Below, piece after piece: positions 28,102-37,859 of a stretch of 64,000 nucleotides of DNA. The position numbers were made by a program, and so were the translations under genes. The notes under the pieces are model-generated. The model was not told the origin of the DNA. It saw nothing but the letters and a program-made list of their open reading frames with translations, and ran no database searches. The stretch lies in NCBI GenBank assembly GCA_951813515.1, contig OX638346.1, forward strand, positions 2,225,617-2,289,616, given 5' to 3'. The stretch comes from an uncultured Pseudomonadales bacterium. GTDB taxonomy: Bacteria; Pseudomonadota; Gammaproteobacteria; Pseudomonadales; Azotimanducaceae. Each line of letters begins with the position of its first letter. The first letter of the stretch is position 1.

Positions 28102-30348
28102 CTATACGGAATACCCCTCGAGCGAAATCGGCAACGTGCGGATGCGCTCGCCGGTCGCGGCGTAGATCGCGTTGCACACGGCCGGCGCCAGCGGCGGCAG
28201 GGCAGGTTCGCCCAGCCCCGTCGGGTGGTAGTCGCTGTCGATGAAGTGCACGTCGATGCTCGGCGTGTGCGGCATCCTCAGGATCGGATAGCTGTCGAAG
28301 TTCGATTGCTGTACGACGCCGTCCTCGAACGTGACGGACTGTCCGAGCATGGTTGACAGGCCGTCCACGACTGAGCCCTCGACCTGGTTCTCGGCCCCGC
28401 TCAGGTTGATGATGGGCCCGACATCCGCCGCCACCGTCACGTTGTGGACGGTGATCTTCCTGTTGGCGTCGACGCTGACGTCGGCGACTTCCGCAAAATG
28501 TCCGGCATGGCTGAAGTAGAAGGCAAGCCCCAGTCCGCGGCCTTCCGGCATGGACCGGCCCCAACCGGCTTTCTTTGCCGCGAGCTTGATCACATCCGCT
28601 GCCCGTCCGGTGTGCAGCGACCGCATGTCGCCTTTCCCAGTCCACCGGGGTTCGCCGAGCACTTCGAGCAGGACGTCCAGGTGATCGCGTCCCGCGGCGG
28701 CCGCCAGTTCGTGGATGAAACTCTGCACGACGAAGCCGAACACGTTCGATCCCGGCGCTCGCCACGCGCCGCACGGCGTTTTCCAGTCGAGGGCCGTTTG
28801 CTCTATCCGGCAGTTGGCAAGAAGCCCTGCCGGGAACACGCCGCGGGACATGTCTCCGCCGCTCACCGGTCGATCACCGTCGTGCGTGAACGTGATGAAA
28901 TGATCGCGCCAGCCGGAAATCCGGCCCTCTTCGTCCAGGCTCGCGCGCAACTGGTGGAAGCCGCCGGCACGGAACAGGTCGTGCGACATGTCGTCCTCGC
29001 GCGTCCACTGCAGTTTGATCGGGCCGCCGAAGCGCCTGGAGATGGCAGCGGCCTCGGTCATGAAGTCGTTGTAGAGCCGGCGCCCGAAGCCCCCGCCGAT
29101 CCGGGCCTGGTGCACGGTCACCTTCGACGGGTCGATGCCGAGCACGCCCGCCACCGCCCGTATTCCGCTTCCCGGCGTCTGGGTGGGCGCCCAAAGCTCG
29201 ACCGCGCCGTCGCGCCACCACGCGGTGCAGTTCTGCGGCTCGAGTTGCGCGTGGCTGACGAAGCGGTAGGCATAGAACGCGTCGAGACTCTGCGCAGCGT
29301 CGGCGAAGGCGGCATCCACGTCGCCGTCATCCACCACGCGTTTCTCCCCGGGGAATTTCCGGAGCTTCTCCGCCTTCTTCTCGGCATCGCTCCAACTGTC
29401 CTTTGCGGCATCGTCGAGGTTCCACTCGACCTCGAGTTGCTGTTTCGCGCGGATCGCTGCCCAGGTCGAATCGGCAACGATGGCAACCCCCGGCAACAGT
29501 TCTGCGAACTTGCCGTTGCCCTCGAGCACGAAGGCATCGCGGACTCCGGGCATCTTCCTGACCGCATCGATATTGGCTGACGCAACGGAGCCGCCCACGG
29601 CCGGACACTTCTGATACACGGCGTACTTCATTCCCGGAACGGTCTGGTCGATGCCGAAAAGGGGCTGGCCACGGACGAGTGCGCCGTTGTCTATGCCGGT
29701 GACGCGCGTTCCGAGCAATCGGTAGTGGCGCCGGTCCTTGAGCTTCAAGGCCGTGGCGTCGGGTACCGGAAACGCTGCCGCCGAGGCGGCCAGTGCCGTG
29801 TAGGCCAGGCGCCTGCCGGTCGCCGCGTGAACGACGAAGCTGTCCTGCGTTGCGAGTTCCGCCAGCGGGACATCGAGCTGTTTGGCGGCAGCGGCCACCA
29901 GCATGGCCCGCGCCGCGGCGCCGGCCTGGCGCAGGGTGTCCCAGTTCATCGGTATCGACGTGGAACCGCCGGCGAATTGCATTCCGTACGCCTCGGCGTC
30001 GATGGGCGCCTGCTCGACGGCAACATCGTCCCATGCGGCGTCGAGTTCTTCGGCGACGATCATCGGCAGGGATGTCTTCACGCCCTGGCCGATTTCCGGG
30101 TTCTTTGCGTACAGCAGGATGCCGTCGGCGTCGATGCGCAGAAATGCGTTCGGCTGCAACGCGCCGGGCGTCGCATGCGCCGGTTTGGCCTTGAGGACGA
30201 AACCCAGCATCAGTCCGCCGCCCGCGATGCCGGTCGTCTGCATGAACCGGCGTCGGGAGAACTTGATCAGGCGAGCGGCCGGCACTGGCGCCTGGCGCGC
30301 GATGGCGTCGAAGACAGCATTCATGGCTGTATATGGCGAGCTGCTCAT
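28102..30348 (-). CDS. Molybdenum hydroxylase large subunit (isoquinoline 1-oxidoreductase beta-like)
   Basis: About 748 residues from the ATG at 30348, which overlaps the small-subunit stop as ATGA. The twin-arginine-like [19 protein letters not shown] at the N-terminus predicts Tat export, so the enzyme acts in the periplasm. The body has the two molybdopterin-binding repeats typical of IorB ([38 protein letters not shown]). Such enzymes hydroxylate N-heterocycles or aldehydes using a Mo-cytosine-dinucleotide and an Fe-S subunit. The redox partner is the (2Fe-2S) subunit encoded next to it; substrate is inferred only from the family. Confidence 0.93.
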   Translation of the reverse strand: MSSSPYTAMNAVFDAIARQAPVPAARLIKFSRRRFMQTTGIAGGGLMLGFVLKAKPAHATPGALQPNAFLRIDADGILLYAKNPEIGQGVKTSLPMIVAEELDAAWDDVAVEQAPIDAEAYGMQFAGGSTSIPMNWDTLRQAGAAARAMLVAAAAKQLDVPLAELATQDSFVVHAATGRRLAYTALAASAAAFPVPDATALKLKDRRHYRLLGTRVTGIDNGALVRGQPLFGIDQTVPGMKYAVYQKCPAVGGSVASANIDAVRKMPGVRDAFVLEGNGKFAELLPGVAIVADSTWAAIRAKQQLEVEWNLDDAAKDSWSDAEKKAEKLRKFPGEKRVVDDGDVDAAFADAAQSLDAFYAYRFVSHAQLEPQNCTAWWRDGAVELWAPTQTPGSGIRAVAGVLGIDPSKVTVHQARIGGGFGRRLYNDFMTEAAAISRRFGGPIKLQWTREDDMSHDLFRAGGFHQLRASLDEEGRISGWRDHFITFTHDGDRPVSGGDMSRGVFPAGLLANCRIEQTALDWKTPCGAWRAPGSNVFGFVVQSFIHELAAAAGRDHLDVLLEVLGEPRWTGKGDMRSLHTGRAADVIKLAAKKAGWGRSMPEGRGLGLAFYFSHAGHFAEVADVSVDANRKITVHNVTVAADVGPIINLSGAENQVEGSVVDGLSTMLGQSVTFEDGVVQQSNFDSYPILRMPHTPSIDVHFIDSDYHPTGLGEPALPPLAPAVCNAIYAATGERIRTLPISLEGYSV

Positions 30349-30818
30349 GCCGACTCTCCCATGTCTGCGGCGGCCTGCTTGATCGCCTTGCGGATCCGCA
30401 GGTACGTGCCGCAACGACAGATGTTGCCCGCCATCGCCGTGTCGATCTCCTCGTCGCTCGGATCAGGATTGGATTTGAGCAGGGCGGTGGCGCCCATGAT
30501 CTGCCCTGTCTGACAGTATCCGCATTGGGCTACGTCGAGATCGATCCATGCCTGTTGCACCGGCGTCAGCTCGCCGTCCTCGGAAGCCAGCCCCTCTATG
30601 GTCGTGATGTTGCGACCCGAGGCGGCGGACGCGACCGTTGAGCACGACCGGATGGGTGTCCCGTCGAGTAGCACGGTGCACGCACCGCATATGCTCACAC
30701 CGCATCCAAACTTCGTGCCGGTCAGTCCCAGCTCGTCGCGCAGCACCCACAGGAGCGGCGTCGATGCTTCGGCATCGCTGATCTCGCGGACCTTTCCATT
30801 CACATTGAGACGCAACAC
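30345..30818 (-). CDS. (2Fe-2S) small subunit of the molybdenum hydroxylase
   Basis: 157 residues with the two expected cluster sets: plant-ferredoxin-type ligands in [18 protein letters not shown] and RSCS, and the all-helical second cluster in [17 protein letters not shown] and [12 protein letters not shown]. This is the IorA/CoxS/XdhA small subunit that carries electrons from the molybdenum site. It lies 17 bp downstream of the LLM gene and shares an ATGA overlap with the large subunit. Confidence 0.95.
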   Translation of the reverse strand: MLRLNVNGKVREISDAEASTPLLWVLRDELGLTGTKFGCGVSICGACTVLLDGTPIRSCSTVASAASGRNITTIEGLASEDGELTPVQQAWIDLDVAQCGYCQTGQIMGATALLKSNPDPSDEEIDTAMAGNICRCGTYLRIRKAIKQAAADMGESA

Positions 30819-30835
30819 GGATTGCCTCCTGATCT

Positions 30836-31894
30836 TTAGTTGTTTATTTCCAGTCCTCGCGGGACGCGGGGATTGTCAACAGCTTGCACTCGGCGCAGTA
30901 CGTCCTGAAACCGCTCTTCCTGTTCGGGGGTTTCCCTCGGCATGTCGAGAGCGGTTCGAGACGCGTATTCCCGATGTGTGCGCAGGAATTCCGGCAAGGC
31001 GTCGTAGGTCGACGTCTGGGCCAGTTCCAGCACGGCGTCGGGAGTCACGGTGTCGCGCATTTCCTCCCATTTGCCCTGGCGCGAGAGTGCGTGCAGTTTC
31101 TGGCCGAGTTCCTCGAGTCCGTGCAGGGCCAGGACCTTGTGGTAGGTGCGGGTCGAACCGTAGAAGGACAGCGGCCGTCGCATTTCCTCCACGCGCTGTT
31201 CGATGTCGCTGTCGTTGTCGCCCAGCACGAGGTAGCCGCTCGCACCGATCTCCACGTCGGCCCAGGACCGGCCGGATTTGATCAGACCCGTCCGAATTCG
31301 CGGCAACATCGTCGTACGCATGTACCTGTCGGACATGATCCCGCCGTGCGGCATGATGACATCGGCGACTTCGCCCGCCACGCCCGCCATGCCCGGACCC
31401 ACCACGGCAAGACCGACCCGAGGGCGGTCGTGCGCGATGGGTCCCGGGTTGAAGTTGGGCGTCATGAGCGTGAAGGTGTAGTGCCGGCCCAGGAATTCGG
31501 GCGTCGTGCCATGCTGCCAGGAATCCCATACCGCGTGCATCATCTGGATGTATTCACGCATGCGCGGTGCGGGCGCGGTCCAGGTGCCGCCGAAGCGGCG
31601 CTCGTTGTGGCCTTTTACCTGGCTGCCGAGGCCGAGGGTGAACCTGCCCCCGGACAGGTGCTGAATGTCCCATGCCTGCATGGCCAGCACCATGGGACTG
31701 CGCGGAAAGGCGATGGTCACCGATGTCTGCAAACGGATGCGCTCGGTGGCGGTGGCCGCGAGCGCCATCGTCAGCATGGAGTCGTGGGCGAGTTCGCCAC
31801 AGGTGATGCAGTCGAATCCGCTAGCTTCCGCCGCACGCGCCTGCGCTGGCACGTCGCCGGGCCAACCGCGGCCGACGCCGGTAATTGCTTCCAT
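30836..31894 (-). CDS. Luciferase-like (LLM) class oxidoreductase, F420- or FMN-dependent type
   Basis: 352 residues, a bacterial-luciferase-type (beta/alpha)8 barrel. [21 protein letters not shown] at the start, the [19 protein letters not shown] strand and [16 protein letters not shown] are typical of the F420-linked group (TIGR03617-like). The cofactor could be F420H2 or FMNH2; no F420 biosynthesis gene is in the window. It is co-oriented with the molybdenum hydroxylase genes (17 bp upstream), so it may belong to the same catabolic unit. Confidence 0.85.
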   Translation of the reverse strand: MEAITGVGRGWPGDVPAQARAAEASGFDCITCGELAHDSMLTMALAATATERIRLQTSVTIAFPRSPMVLAMQAWDIQHLSGGRFTLGLGSQVKGHNERRFGGTWTAPAPRMREYIQMMHAVWDSWQHGTTPEFLGRHYTFTLMTPNFNPGPIAHDRPRVGLAVVGPGMAGVAGEVADVIMPHGGIMSDRYMRTTMLPRIRTGLIKSGRSWADVEIGASGYLVLGDNDSDIEQRVEEMRRPLSFYGSTRTYHKVLALHGLEELGQKLHALSRQGKWEEMRDTVTPDAVLELAQTSTYDALPEFLRTHREYASRTALDMPRETPEQEERFQDVLRRVQAVDNPRVPRGLEINN

Positions 31895-32002
31895 GGATGT
31901 GAATTGTATGCTGCGTTGCGGGCAATGTTACACGCCCCGCGCGGCACCCGGGGAGGCAGTCGGCGCGCCCCGGTCAGAAGCCGGAGCGCGCCGATGGGCG
32001 GA

Positions 32003-32425
32003 TCAGTTGGCGGTCTTGACCTCGATGGATCGCGCCCGCGCATTCTCGCGCTTGGCGACGGAGATCGTGACCACGCCCTGTGCCGCAGTCGCTTCGATGG
32101 AGTCCTGATCAGCATCGTCCGGCAGTCGGAAGCTGCGGGCGAAGCGGCCGAACAGCCGTTCCGAGCGATGCACCCGCTCGTCGCCGTTCTCGCGCTCGTG
32201 CCTGCGCTCGCCCGAGATCGTCAGCAAGCCGTCCTTGCAGCTCACCTCAACGTCTTCCGGGGCCACCGCCGGCAGTTCCACGTCGACGCGATACGCATCG
32301 TTCGATTCGCGCACGTCAATGGCGGGTAGCCAGTTGGAGGCGCGCTCCCGGACACCCGGCAAAACCGAACCCGCGCGGAACAGGTTGTCGAAGTCTCGAA
32401 TCGAATCCCAGTGGATCAGGTTCAT
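32003..32425 (-). CDS. Small heat-shock protein Hsp20/IbpA-like
   Basis: 140 residues from the ATG at 32425, which has GGGAG eight bases upstream. The alpha-crystallin domain runs from about residue 35 to 130: AYRVDVELPAVAPEDVEV, LLTISGERRHE, and the end GVVTISVAKRE. Such ATP-independent holdases bind unfolding proteins. The C-terminal IxI/V anchor is replaced by IEVKTAN. A sigma-32-like promoter lies just upstream. Confidence 0.95.
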   Translation of the reverse strand: MNLIHWDSIRDFDNLFRAGSVLPGVRERASNWLPAIDVRESNDAYRVDVELPAVAPEDVEVSCKDGLLTISGERRHERENGDERVHRSERLFGRFARSFRLPDDADQDSIEATAAQGVVTISVAKRENARARSIEVKTAN

Positions 32426-32461
32426 CACATTTACTCCCGAATCATTCTTGGTTGAACAGGG

Positions 32462-32489
32462 ATTTGGGGATGACGGGATCGATTCCAAG
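32462..32489 (-). promoter_or_regulatory. Sigma-32-like heat-shock promoter of hsp20
   Basis: On the minus strand CTTGGA (32484-32489) and CCCCAAAT (32462-32469) are separated by 14 bp, close to the sigma-32 consensus CTTGAA-N13-15-CCCCAT. The predicted start is about 30 bases before the hsp20 ATG. Confidence 0.55.
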
Positions 32490-32536
32490 TACTTGAAAAG
32501 AAGACAGGTGTCCCCAAGGGGATCGCCGAATTGTGG

Positions 32537-34228
32537 TCAGATTCCCGCTGCGGCGCCTTCGGAACGCGGATCTGCGACACCCAAGAGCACGTCGCGCACG
32601 CGCATGATCGAGTTCGCATTGCCTATGCGCCCGGATGGCAGGACGACGAGTTCACGATGGCGCATGGATCTGAGCTCCGTAATCGTTTCTTCCGGGAAGC
32701 CGGGTTCGAACAGAATGCGGTCCGGCTGCCACTGGTGGTGGAAGCGGGGTCGGCCGACAGCCTGGGCGAGGCCCATGCGGTGGTCGACTCCGTTGACGAT
32801 CACCTGCAGCACTGTAGTGATGATCGTGCTGCCGCCGGGCGAACCCGTAACAACCATCGGCGAACCGTCCCAGAGCAAGATGGTGGGCGACATCGAACTC
32901 AACATGCGCTTGCCGGGTGCTATCGAATTCGCTTCGCCGCCGAGGAGCCCATAGGCGTTCGGCGCGTCTTCTCTCGCGGCAAAGTCGTCCATCTCGTTGT
33001 TGAGCAGAAACCCGGCGCCGGGGACGACGATTTTCGCGCCGTAGGAGAAGTTGAGCGTGGTCGTATATGCCACGGCGTTTCCGGCGGCGTCCATGATCGA
33101 CACGTGGGTGGTTTGGCCACCTGTTTCAGCCCAGAGGCCGGCACCGATGTCCTCCGACCTCGAAGCGCGCCTCGGATCGAAGTCTCCGAAGCGCACGACC
33201 GCATACGCCTTGTCGATCAGCCTGTCGACGGGCACCGGGTAGAAGTCGGCATCTCCGAGGTGCGTCGCGCGGTCGGCGTACGCCCGCCGCGCCGCCTCCA
33301 CCATGAGGTGTATCGATCTTGCGCTGCCGGGGCGCATGGCACGAAGGTTGTAGCCTTCGAGCATGTTCAGCATCTGCATCAACACGACGCCTCCCGACGA
33401 CGGCGGCGGCATCGAGACCACTTCAAACCCCCGGTAGGAGCCGGTGATGGGCTTGCGCCAGACCGAGCGGTAGGCGTCGAGGTCCGCTTGGGTGATGCTC
33501 CCGCCGCCGCGTTGCATTTCGGCCACCAGCAGGTCGGCCGTGGTCCCCTTGTAGAACCCATCCCGTCCCCCGTCCCTGATGCGTTCAAGCGTTGCTGCCA
33601 GGTCTTGCTGGACGAACAGGTCACCTTCCTGGTAAGGCGTTCCGTCGGGCTTGGCGAACACCGCGAGAGAGGCGGGGTGGCGGGCGAAGTCGGACAGGTG
33701 GCTTCCAATGTTATCGGCGAGATCGGGGGTCAGCGGGAAACCGTCGCGCGCCAGGGCAATGGCGGGATCGATCACGTCGGGAAGCGTCAAGGTGCCGTAT
33801 CTCCCGTGGATGTCGAGCAGCCCGGCGACGGTGCCGGGAACGCCTGCCGCGAGATGCGAATCGGTGGATAGACCATCGATGACATTGCCATCGTCGTCGA
33901 GGAACATGTCTCGGTGCGCGGCCGCCGGGGCGCGTTCGCGGTGGTCGTTGGCGACGGCCTCGCCATCGGCAAGGCAGATCACCATGAAGCCGCCGCCGCC
34001 CAGGTTGCCTGCGGACGGATACGTCACGGCGAGCGTAAAGCCGACCGCCACCGCCGCATCGATGGCGTTGCCGCCGGCTGCAATCATGTCCGCACCGACG
34101 TTCGAGGCGATTTCCGAACGCGAGACGATCATGCCCTTGGTCCCGCGAACCACCTCCGGGGTCGCAGCCGAAGCCGCTTGCGCGGACACGATGACCGCGG
34201 CCATCGAGAGCAGTGACCTCAAATGCAT
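32537..34228 (-). CDS. ggt: Gamma-glutamyltransferase
   Basis: 563 residues from the ATG at 34228, which begins a signal peptide (MHLRSLLSMAAVIVSAQAAS). It acts in the periplasm on glutathione and other gamma-glutamyl compounds. Self-cleavage happens at the Thr of GGQTTHVS (about residue 373), giving large and small subunits. GNLGGGGFMVIC, NDHRERAP with the substrate-binding Arg, and NNEMDDF and SSMSPTILL are conserved. It is upstream of hsp20 on the same strand, separated by the heat-shock promoter, and divergent from the SDR gene across 294 bp in which I see no gene. Confidence 0.96.
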   Translation of the reverse strand: MHLRSLLSMAAVIVSAQAASAATPEVVRGTKGMIVSRSEIASNVGADMIAAGGNAIDAAVAVGFTLAVTYPSAGNLGGGGFMVICLADGEAVANDHRERAPAAAHRDMFLDDDGNVIDGLSTDSHLAAGVPGTVAGLLDIHGRYGTLTLPDVIDPAIALARDGFPLTPDLADNIGSHLSDFARHPASLAVFAKPDGTPYQEGDLFVQQDLAATLERIRDGGRDGFYKGTTADLLVAEMQRGGGSITQADLDAYRSVWRKPITGSYRGFEVVSMPPPSSGGVVLMQMLNMLEGYNLRAMRPGSARSIHLMVEAARRAYADRATHLGDADFYPVPVDRLIDKAYAVVRFGDFDPRRASRSEDIGAGLWAETGGQTTHVSIMDAAGNAVAYTTTLNFSYGAKIVVPGAGFLLNNEMDDFAAREDAPNAYGLLGGEANSIAPGKRMLSSMSPTILLWDGSPMVVTGSPGGSTIITTVLQVIVNGVDHRMGLAQAVGRPRFHHQWQPDRILFEPGFPEETITELRSMRHRELVVLPSGRIGNANSIMRVRDVLLGVADPRSEGAAAGI

Positions 34229-34522
34229 GTCTATTCCTTGCGGCCTGAATGGCCGATTTGGATACTGAACGATAGCAGCCGGACGGGCAACAGCCGTCAT
34301 CCGGGCATCGACCCCGTGTTGCCGAAACCCGGCGGGTCTGTCACCCTTCGCCGCCGATGAGTCGGGAACTGAACGAGCCTTCAGCCGGCGAGTGCGAGGC
34401 GCTACTCCCTGCAGGAAAGGCTGGACGTAGAAAGCGACGGTTTTGGGACAATGGCGGTCTCAGGATCGCCGACATCGTTGGCTTGGCGCAAAGCGAGAAC
34501 CTACGAAGGCAAGGGGACATTG

Positions 34523-35443
34523 ATGGGACGTTTGGATGACAAGGTTGCTGTAGTAACAGGTGCGGGTCGAGGCATCGGGCGCGAAATCGCGCTGCTGCTT
34601 GGGGCCGAGGGAGCGCACGTGGTCGTCAACGATCTCGGCGGTGCGACGGACGGCACCGGCGGCAGCAACATCGCGGAAGATGTCGCCGCTGAAATCAAAG
34701 CGGCTGGCGGCAAGGCCGTGGCGAATACGCAGTCCGTGGCCACGGTGGAAGGCGGCGCGTCCATGCTCGCCTCGGCGCTCGACAATTTTGGCGGCATGGA
34801 CATCCTGGTCAACAATGCCGGCATCCTGCGCGATCGATCCATCTTCAACCTCGAAGCGGCAGACTGGGACGCTGTCATCGACGTGCACCTCCGCGGCCAC
34901 TATTGCTGTTCGCGCCCTTTCGCCAGGTACGTGCGGGAGACAGGTCGCACGGGTTGCCGCCTCATCAACTTCTCCAGCGTCTCCGGCCTGTTCGGCAACT
35001 TCGGGCAATCGAACTACGGCGCGGCAAAGGCGGGAATAGCGGGCTTTTCGCGAGTGCTGGCGCTCGAACTCGCCAAGTACGGTTGCACCGTAAACACGAT
35101 CTCGCCCGGCGCGATGACACGCATGACGATTCCTCTTCGCGAGGCGCGAGGCGAGCAGGTGACACAACAGGAGATGGAAACCGGTGGTCCGCAGCACGTG
35201 GCGCCGGTGGTCGCCTGGCTCTGCACCGAAGAAGCAGCGGGTATCTCGGGTCAGATCCTCCAATGTGGCCGTGGCATCGTCGGAATCATGCAGCAACCGG
35301 CGGTCATCCGGAGTTTCGAGAAGCGCGATAGCGGCCTCTGGACAGTCGATGAACTCGACGACTACATGCCGCAACTGCTGGATGCGCAGCGTTCCAACGT
35401 GGACGCCGCTCAGAGGTCCGGCGCGCCGGACGTGGTGGGCTAG
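34523..35443 (+). CDS. SDR-family dehydrogenase (MFE-2 hydroxyacyl-CoA dehydrogenase-like)
   Basis: 306 residues from the ATG at 34523. TGAGRGIG at residues 12-19 binds NAD(P), LVNNAG at about 95-100 is the structural motif, and the catalytic Ser lies in NFSSVSG with Y165/K169 in SNYGAAKAG. VNDLGGATDG and the overall sequence resemble the (3R)-hydroxyacyl-CoA dehydrogenase half of peroxisomal-type MFE-2. The stop codon TAG is formed by a TA dinucleotide and the first base of the MITE-like element that follows; the TAA just past the element is probably the original stop. Confidence 0.92.
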   Translation: MGRLDDKVAVVTGAGRGIGREIALLLGAEGAHVVVNDLGGATDGTGGSNIAEDVAAEIKAAGGKAVANTQSVATVEGGASMLASALDNFGGMDILVNNAGILRDRSIFNLEAADWDAVIDVHLRGHYCCSRPFARYVRETGRTGCRLINFSSVSGLFGNFGQSNYGAAKAGIAGFSRVLALELAKYGCTVNTISPGAMTRMTIPLREARGEQVTQQEMETGGPQHVAPVVAWLCTEEAAGISGQILQCGRGIVGIMQQPAVIRSFEKRDSGLWTVDELDDYMPQLLDAQRSNVDAAQRSGAPDVVG

Positions 35444-35779
35444 TGTCGTGTCACACGAGTTATGACGCTTCAGCGCGTCCCACGGGGTCTGTGGCAAGGC
35501 GCGTCCCCGCAGGGAATGGTCGGCTCCATTTCCAAGGGGCGCAACACGGCCACAGGCCACAGTCTTCATGCGAGGGTACCCCTCGCGCTCCCGGGGCGCG
35601 CCCTTCGGGAGATCGCCATGCACGCCGGAGCCTTCAGCCGGGGTGCGCGAGGGGGAACCCCTCGCATGCAAACTGCGTTGTGGCCCTTGCGAATATGCCA
35701 GATATTCACTGCGGACCACGCCTCGCATTGACGCGCATGGCGAACTCTGAAGCGCCAGAACGCGTGTGACACGACACTA
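35441..35779. mobile_element. MITE-like element (family A) in the stop codon of the SDR gene
   Basis: About 339 bp flanked by terminal inverted repeats of about 35 bp (35441-35475 and 35745-35779; 31 of 35 positions match by eye), each beginning TAGTGTCGTGTCACACG. Both ends are TA, which suggests a duplicated TA target as in IS630/Tc1-type transposition. No transposase frame is inside. The interior holds two GCGAGGG-type hairpins (35570-35586 and 35647-35665). Joining the flanks without the element gives GGC-TAA-GCC, a clean stop codon. Confidence 0.75.
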
Positions 35780-35899
35780 AGCCGCTCCCGGCTCTTGTAG
35801 AGGAATTTCTTACAGCCCTGATACGGATTTCTTATCGGGCGGGGTCGATGGTTGAAGTAACGGGACCCTTCGGGCTAATGTCGGGCCGAGGGGGGTGCA

Positions 35900-36778
35900 A
35901 TGAACGAAGCCACTGCGGTGGAGACACCATCGGGAAAAACCGCGTCGGACGAGAATTTTCCCGTTGTCACCCGGATATTGCCAGCGCGTTTGCGATCGCA
36001 CATAGCAACGTTCTACGCCTATGCGCGGGCGATCGACGACATTGCCGACAACCCGGAGCTCGATCCCGACGACAAGATCGAACGGCTGGATGGCTTCGCC
36101 AAGGCGGTCAGCGGTGTCGGCTCGATGAACCCGGCCTTCCGAAAGGCATACGAGTTGAGCCGCAGCCTCGCTGCTACACGGGTGACGGATCGGCACTGCG
36201 TCGACCTGGTGCAGGCATTCAAGCAGGATGCGACCAAGCTCCGCTACGATAGCTGGGACGACCTGATCAGCTATTGCAATCTTTCTGCGGCGCCCGTCGG
36301 CCGCTACCTCGTCGACCTTCACGGCGAGTCGACTAAGGTGTATCCGGCTTCCGATGCCCTTTGCAACGCGCTGCAGGTGCTCAACCACGTGCAGGATTGC
36401 CAGGATGACTACAAGGCCCTGAACCGGGTTTACCTGCCCGGCAACTGGATGAATGAAGCAGGCGTCGATGTCAACACGCTCAACGGCAATCGCTCGACGA
36501 AGGCTTTGCGCCGGGTGTTTGATCTCTGCCTTGACGCCACGGATGGATTGTTGGACGTGGCTGCTCGATTGCCCGGCAGGATCAGGAATCCGCGTTTCGC
36601 CATGGATGCGGCCGTGGTTGTCGCAATTGCCCAGAAGCTGAGCGCCGAACTGCGTCGGCGGGATCCCATCGAGGAACGGGTCATGCTGACCAAGATGCAA
36701 TATGCCGCGTGTTGCGGATACGGTATCGGCCGAGTGCTGTTTCGAAGCGTATTCCCTCCACGACGCCGAAGCGGCTAG
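35900..36778 (+). CDS. hpnC: Hydroxysqualene synthase
   Basis: 292 residues. HpnC turns presqualene diphosphate into hydroxysqualene in the three-enzyme bacterial squalene route. The first Asp-rich motif is AIDDIAD (44-50) and the second is NHVQDCQDDYKALN (162-175), with D166 and D170. The N-terminal GKTASDENFPV and the short Asp-rich helices fit HpnC rather than phytoene synthase. GGGGGGTG lies just before the ATG. The product feeds HpnE; HpnD is encoded 205 bp downstream, beyond a dispersed repeat. A squalene-hopene cyclase is not in the window. Confidence 0.93.
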   Translation: MNEATAVETPSGKTASDENFPVVTRILPARLRSHIATFYAYARAIDDIADNPELDPDDKIERLDGFAKAVSGVGSMNPAFRKAYELSRSLAATRVTDRHCVDLVQAFKQDATKLRYDSWDDLISYCNLSAAPVGRYLVDLHGESTKVYPASDALCNALQVLNHVQDCQDDYKALNRVYLPGNWMNEAGVDVNTLNGNRSTKALRRVFDLCLDATDGLLDVAARLPGRIRNPRFAMDAAVVVAIAQKLSAELRRRDPIEERVMLTKMQYAACCGYGIGRVLFRSVFPPRRRSG

Positions 36779-36783
36779 CGCCA

Positions 36784-36912
36784 TGAAATCCGTCGGCGGC
36801 TTCGCCTACGCCGTCTTTCACCCCCGCCCAAGCCCTCTGTTTCGCCCGTCCCGCCCGTCCCGGATCCTGCGCCTTGATCGGCACTTGCGCGCCGTACTAC
36901 GGTGCAGCCTAT
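36784..36912. repeat. Dispersed intergenic repeat R1, copy A
   Basis: About 129 bp between hpnC and hpnD, similar to 62558-62661. Shared blocks include CGTCGGCGGCTTCGCC, TGTTTCGCCCGTCCC, CTTGATCGGCAC and GCAGcCTAT. Copy A carries about 26 bp more than copy B after the first block. No transposase or clear terminal inverted repeat is seen; it may be a small structured intergenic repeat. Confidence 0.7.
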
Positions 36913-36983
36913 TCGCCAGTTGTTCTTTTCCTTCGATGTCGCCGTCAGCAGCGGTCTGATTCCAAACTGGCCGGGTACTGACG

Positions 36984-37859
36984 ATGCGCTCTCGGACCGC
37001 TGCCCGTGATCCCAGCCGGAGTGCATCGAATCCCTGGGAGCATGTGAATCGGGTGGTCGCGGAGTCGAGTTCATCGTTCCTGTGGGGTATGCGGGTGCTG
37101 CCGGCGGAGCGACGGCGCGCGATGTATGCGATCTATGCGTTCTGCCGCGAAGTGGACGACGTCGCCGACGAACCGGGAGGAATCGACCAAAAAAGGCGCG
37201 AGCTTGCGGCATGGCGGGAAGAAATCTGCAGCCTGTACGCCGGATGCCCCACTCGACCCACCACGCGGGCGTTGCTGCCGTCGGTACAGCGTTTCGACCT
37301 GCCACGGGACGAATTCCTCGCCGTCATCGACGGCATGGAGACGGATGCAGCGCCGACCGTTCGAATGCAGTCCCTGGACGAGTTGCTCAACTATTGCCGC
37401 AGGGTCGCCGGTGCCGTGGGCATGTTGTCGGTCCATGCGTTCGGGGTGCCCCAGGATCCGGGGCCGCGTATCGCCGAGGCGCTTGGGAGCGCGTTCCAGT
37501 TGACCAACATCTTGCGTGACCTGAAAGAAGATGCGGCATTGATGCGCCTATACGTGCCGCTCGATTTGCTCGGCAAGCACGGCGTCGACGCCGGATCGCT
37601 CGACGCGGTATTTTTGCAGCCGGAGTTTGCGGACGTCTGTGAGGAACTGGCTGGACTCGCGCTCGACTACTACGGCGAAGCCGACAGACTGATAGGTGAA
37701 CTCCGATCCCGGAAAATGAAACCCGCCGTTGTCATGATGGCGGTATATCGAGAGACGCTTGAGAGGCTTCAAGCCCGTGGCTGGAACCAGATCGATGAAC
37801 GGATCGGTTTGACGCGTACGCGAAAAATCTGGCTCGCGCTTCGCTACGGACTGCTCTAG
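36984..37859 (+). CDS. hpnD: Presqualene diphosphate synthase
   Basis: 291 residues. HpnD condenses two farnesyl diphosphates to presqualene diphosphate. Asp-rich motifs are FCREVDDVADE (53-63) and NILRDLKEDAALMRLYVP (175-192); SSFLWGMRVLPAERRRAM is the usual start. It is followed at its stop codon by a MITE-like element, and a decayed second copy of its last 60 codons is found at 39729-39915, upstream of hpnE. In the usual order hpnD is directly followed by hpnE. Confidence 0.94.
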   Translation: MRSRTAARDPSRSASNPWEHVNRVVAESSSSFLWGMRVLPAERRRAMYAIYAFCREVDDVADEPGGIDQKRRELAAWREEICSLYAGCPTRPTTRALLPSVQRFDLPRDEFLAVIDGMETDAAPTVRMQSLDELLNYCRRVAGAVGMLSVHAFGVPQDPGPRIAEALGSAFQLTNILRDLKEDAALMRLYVPLDLLGKHGVDAGSLDAVFLQPEFADVCEELAGLALDYYGEADRLIGELRSRKMKPAVVMMAVYRETLERLQARGWNQIDERIGLTRTRKIWLALRYGLL

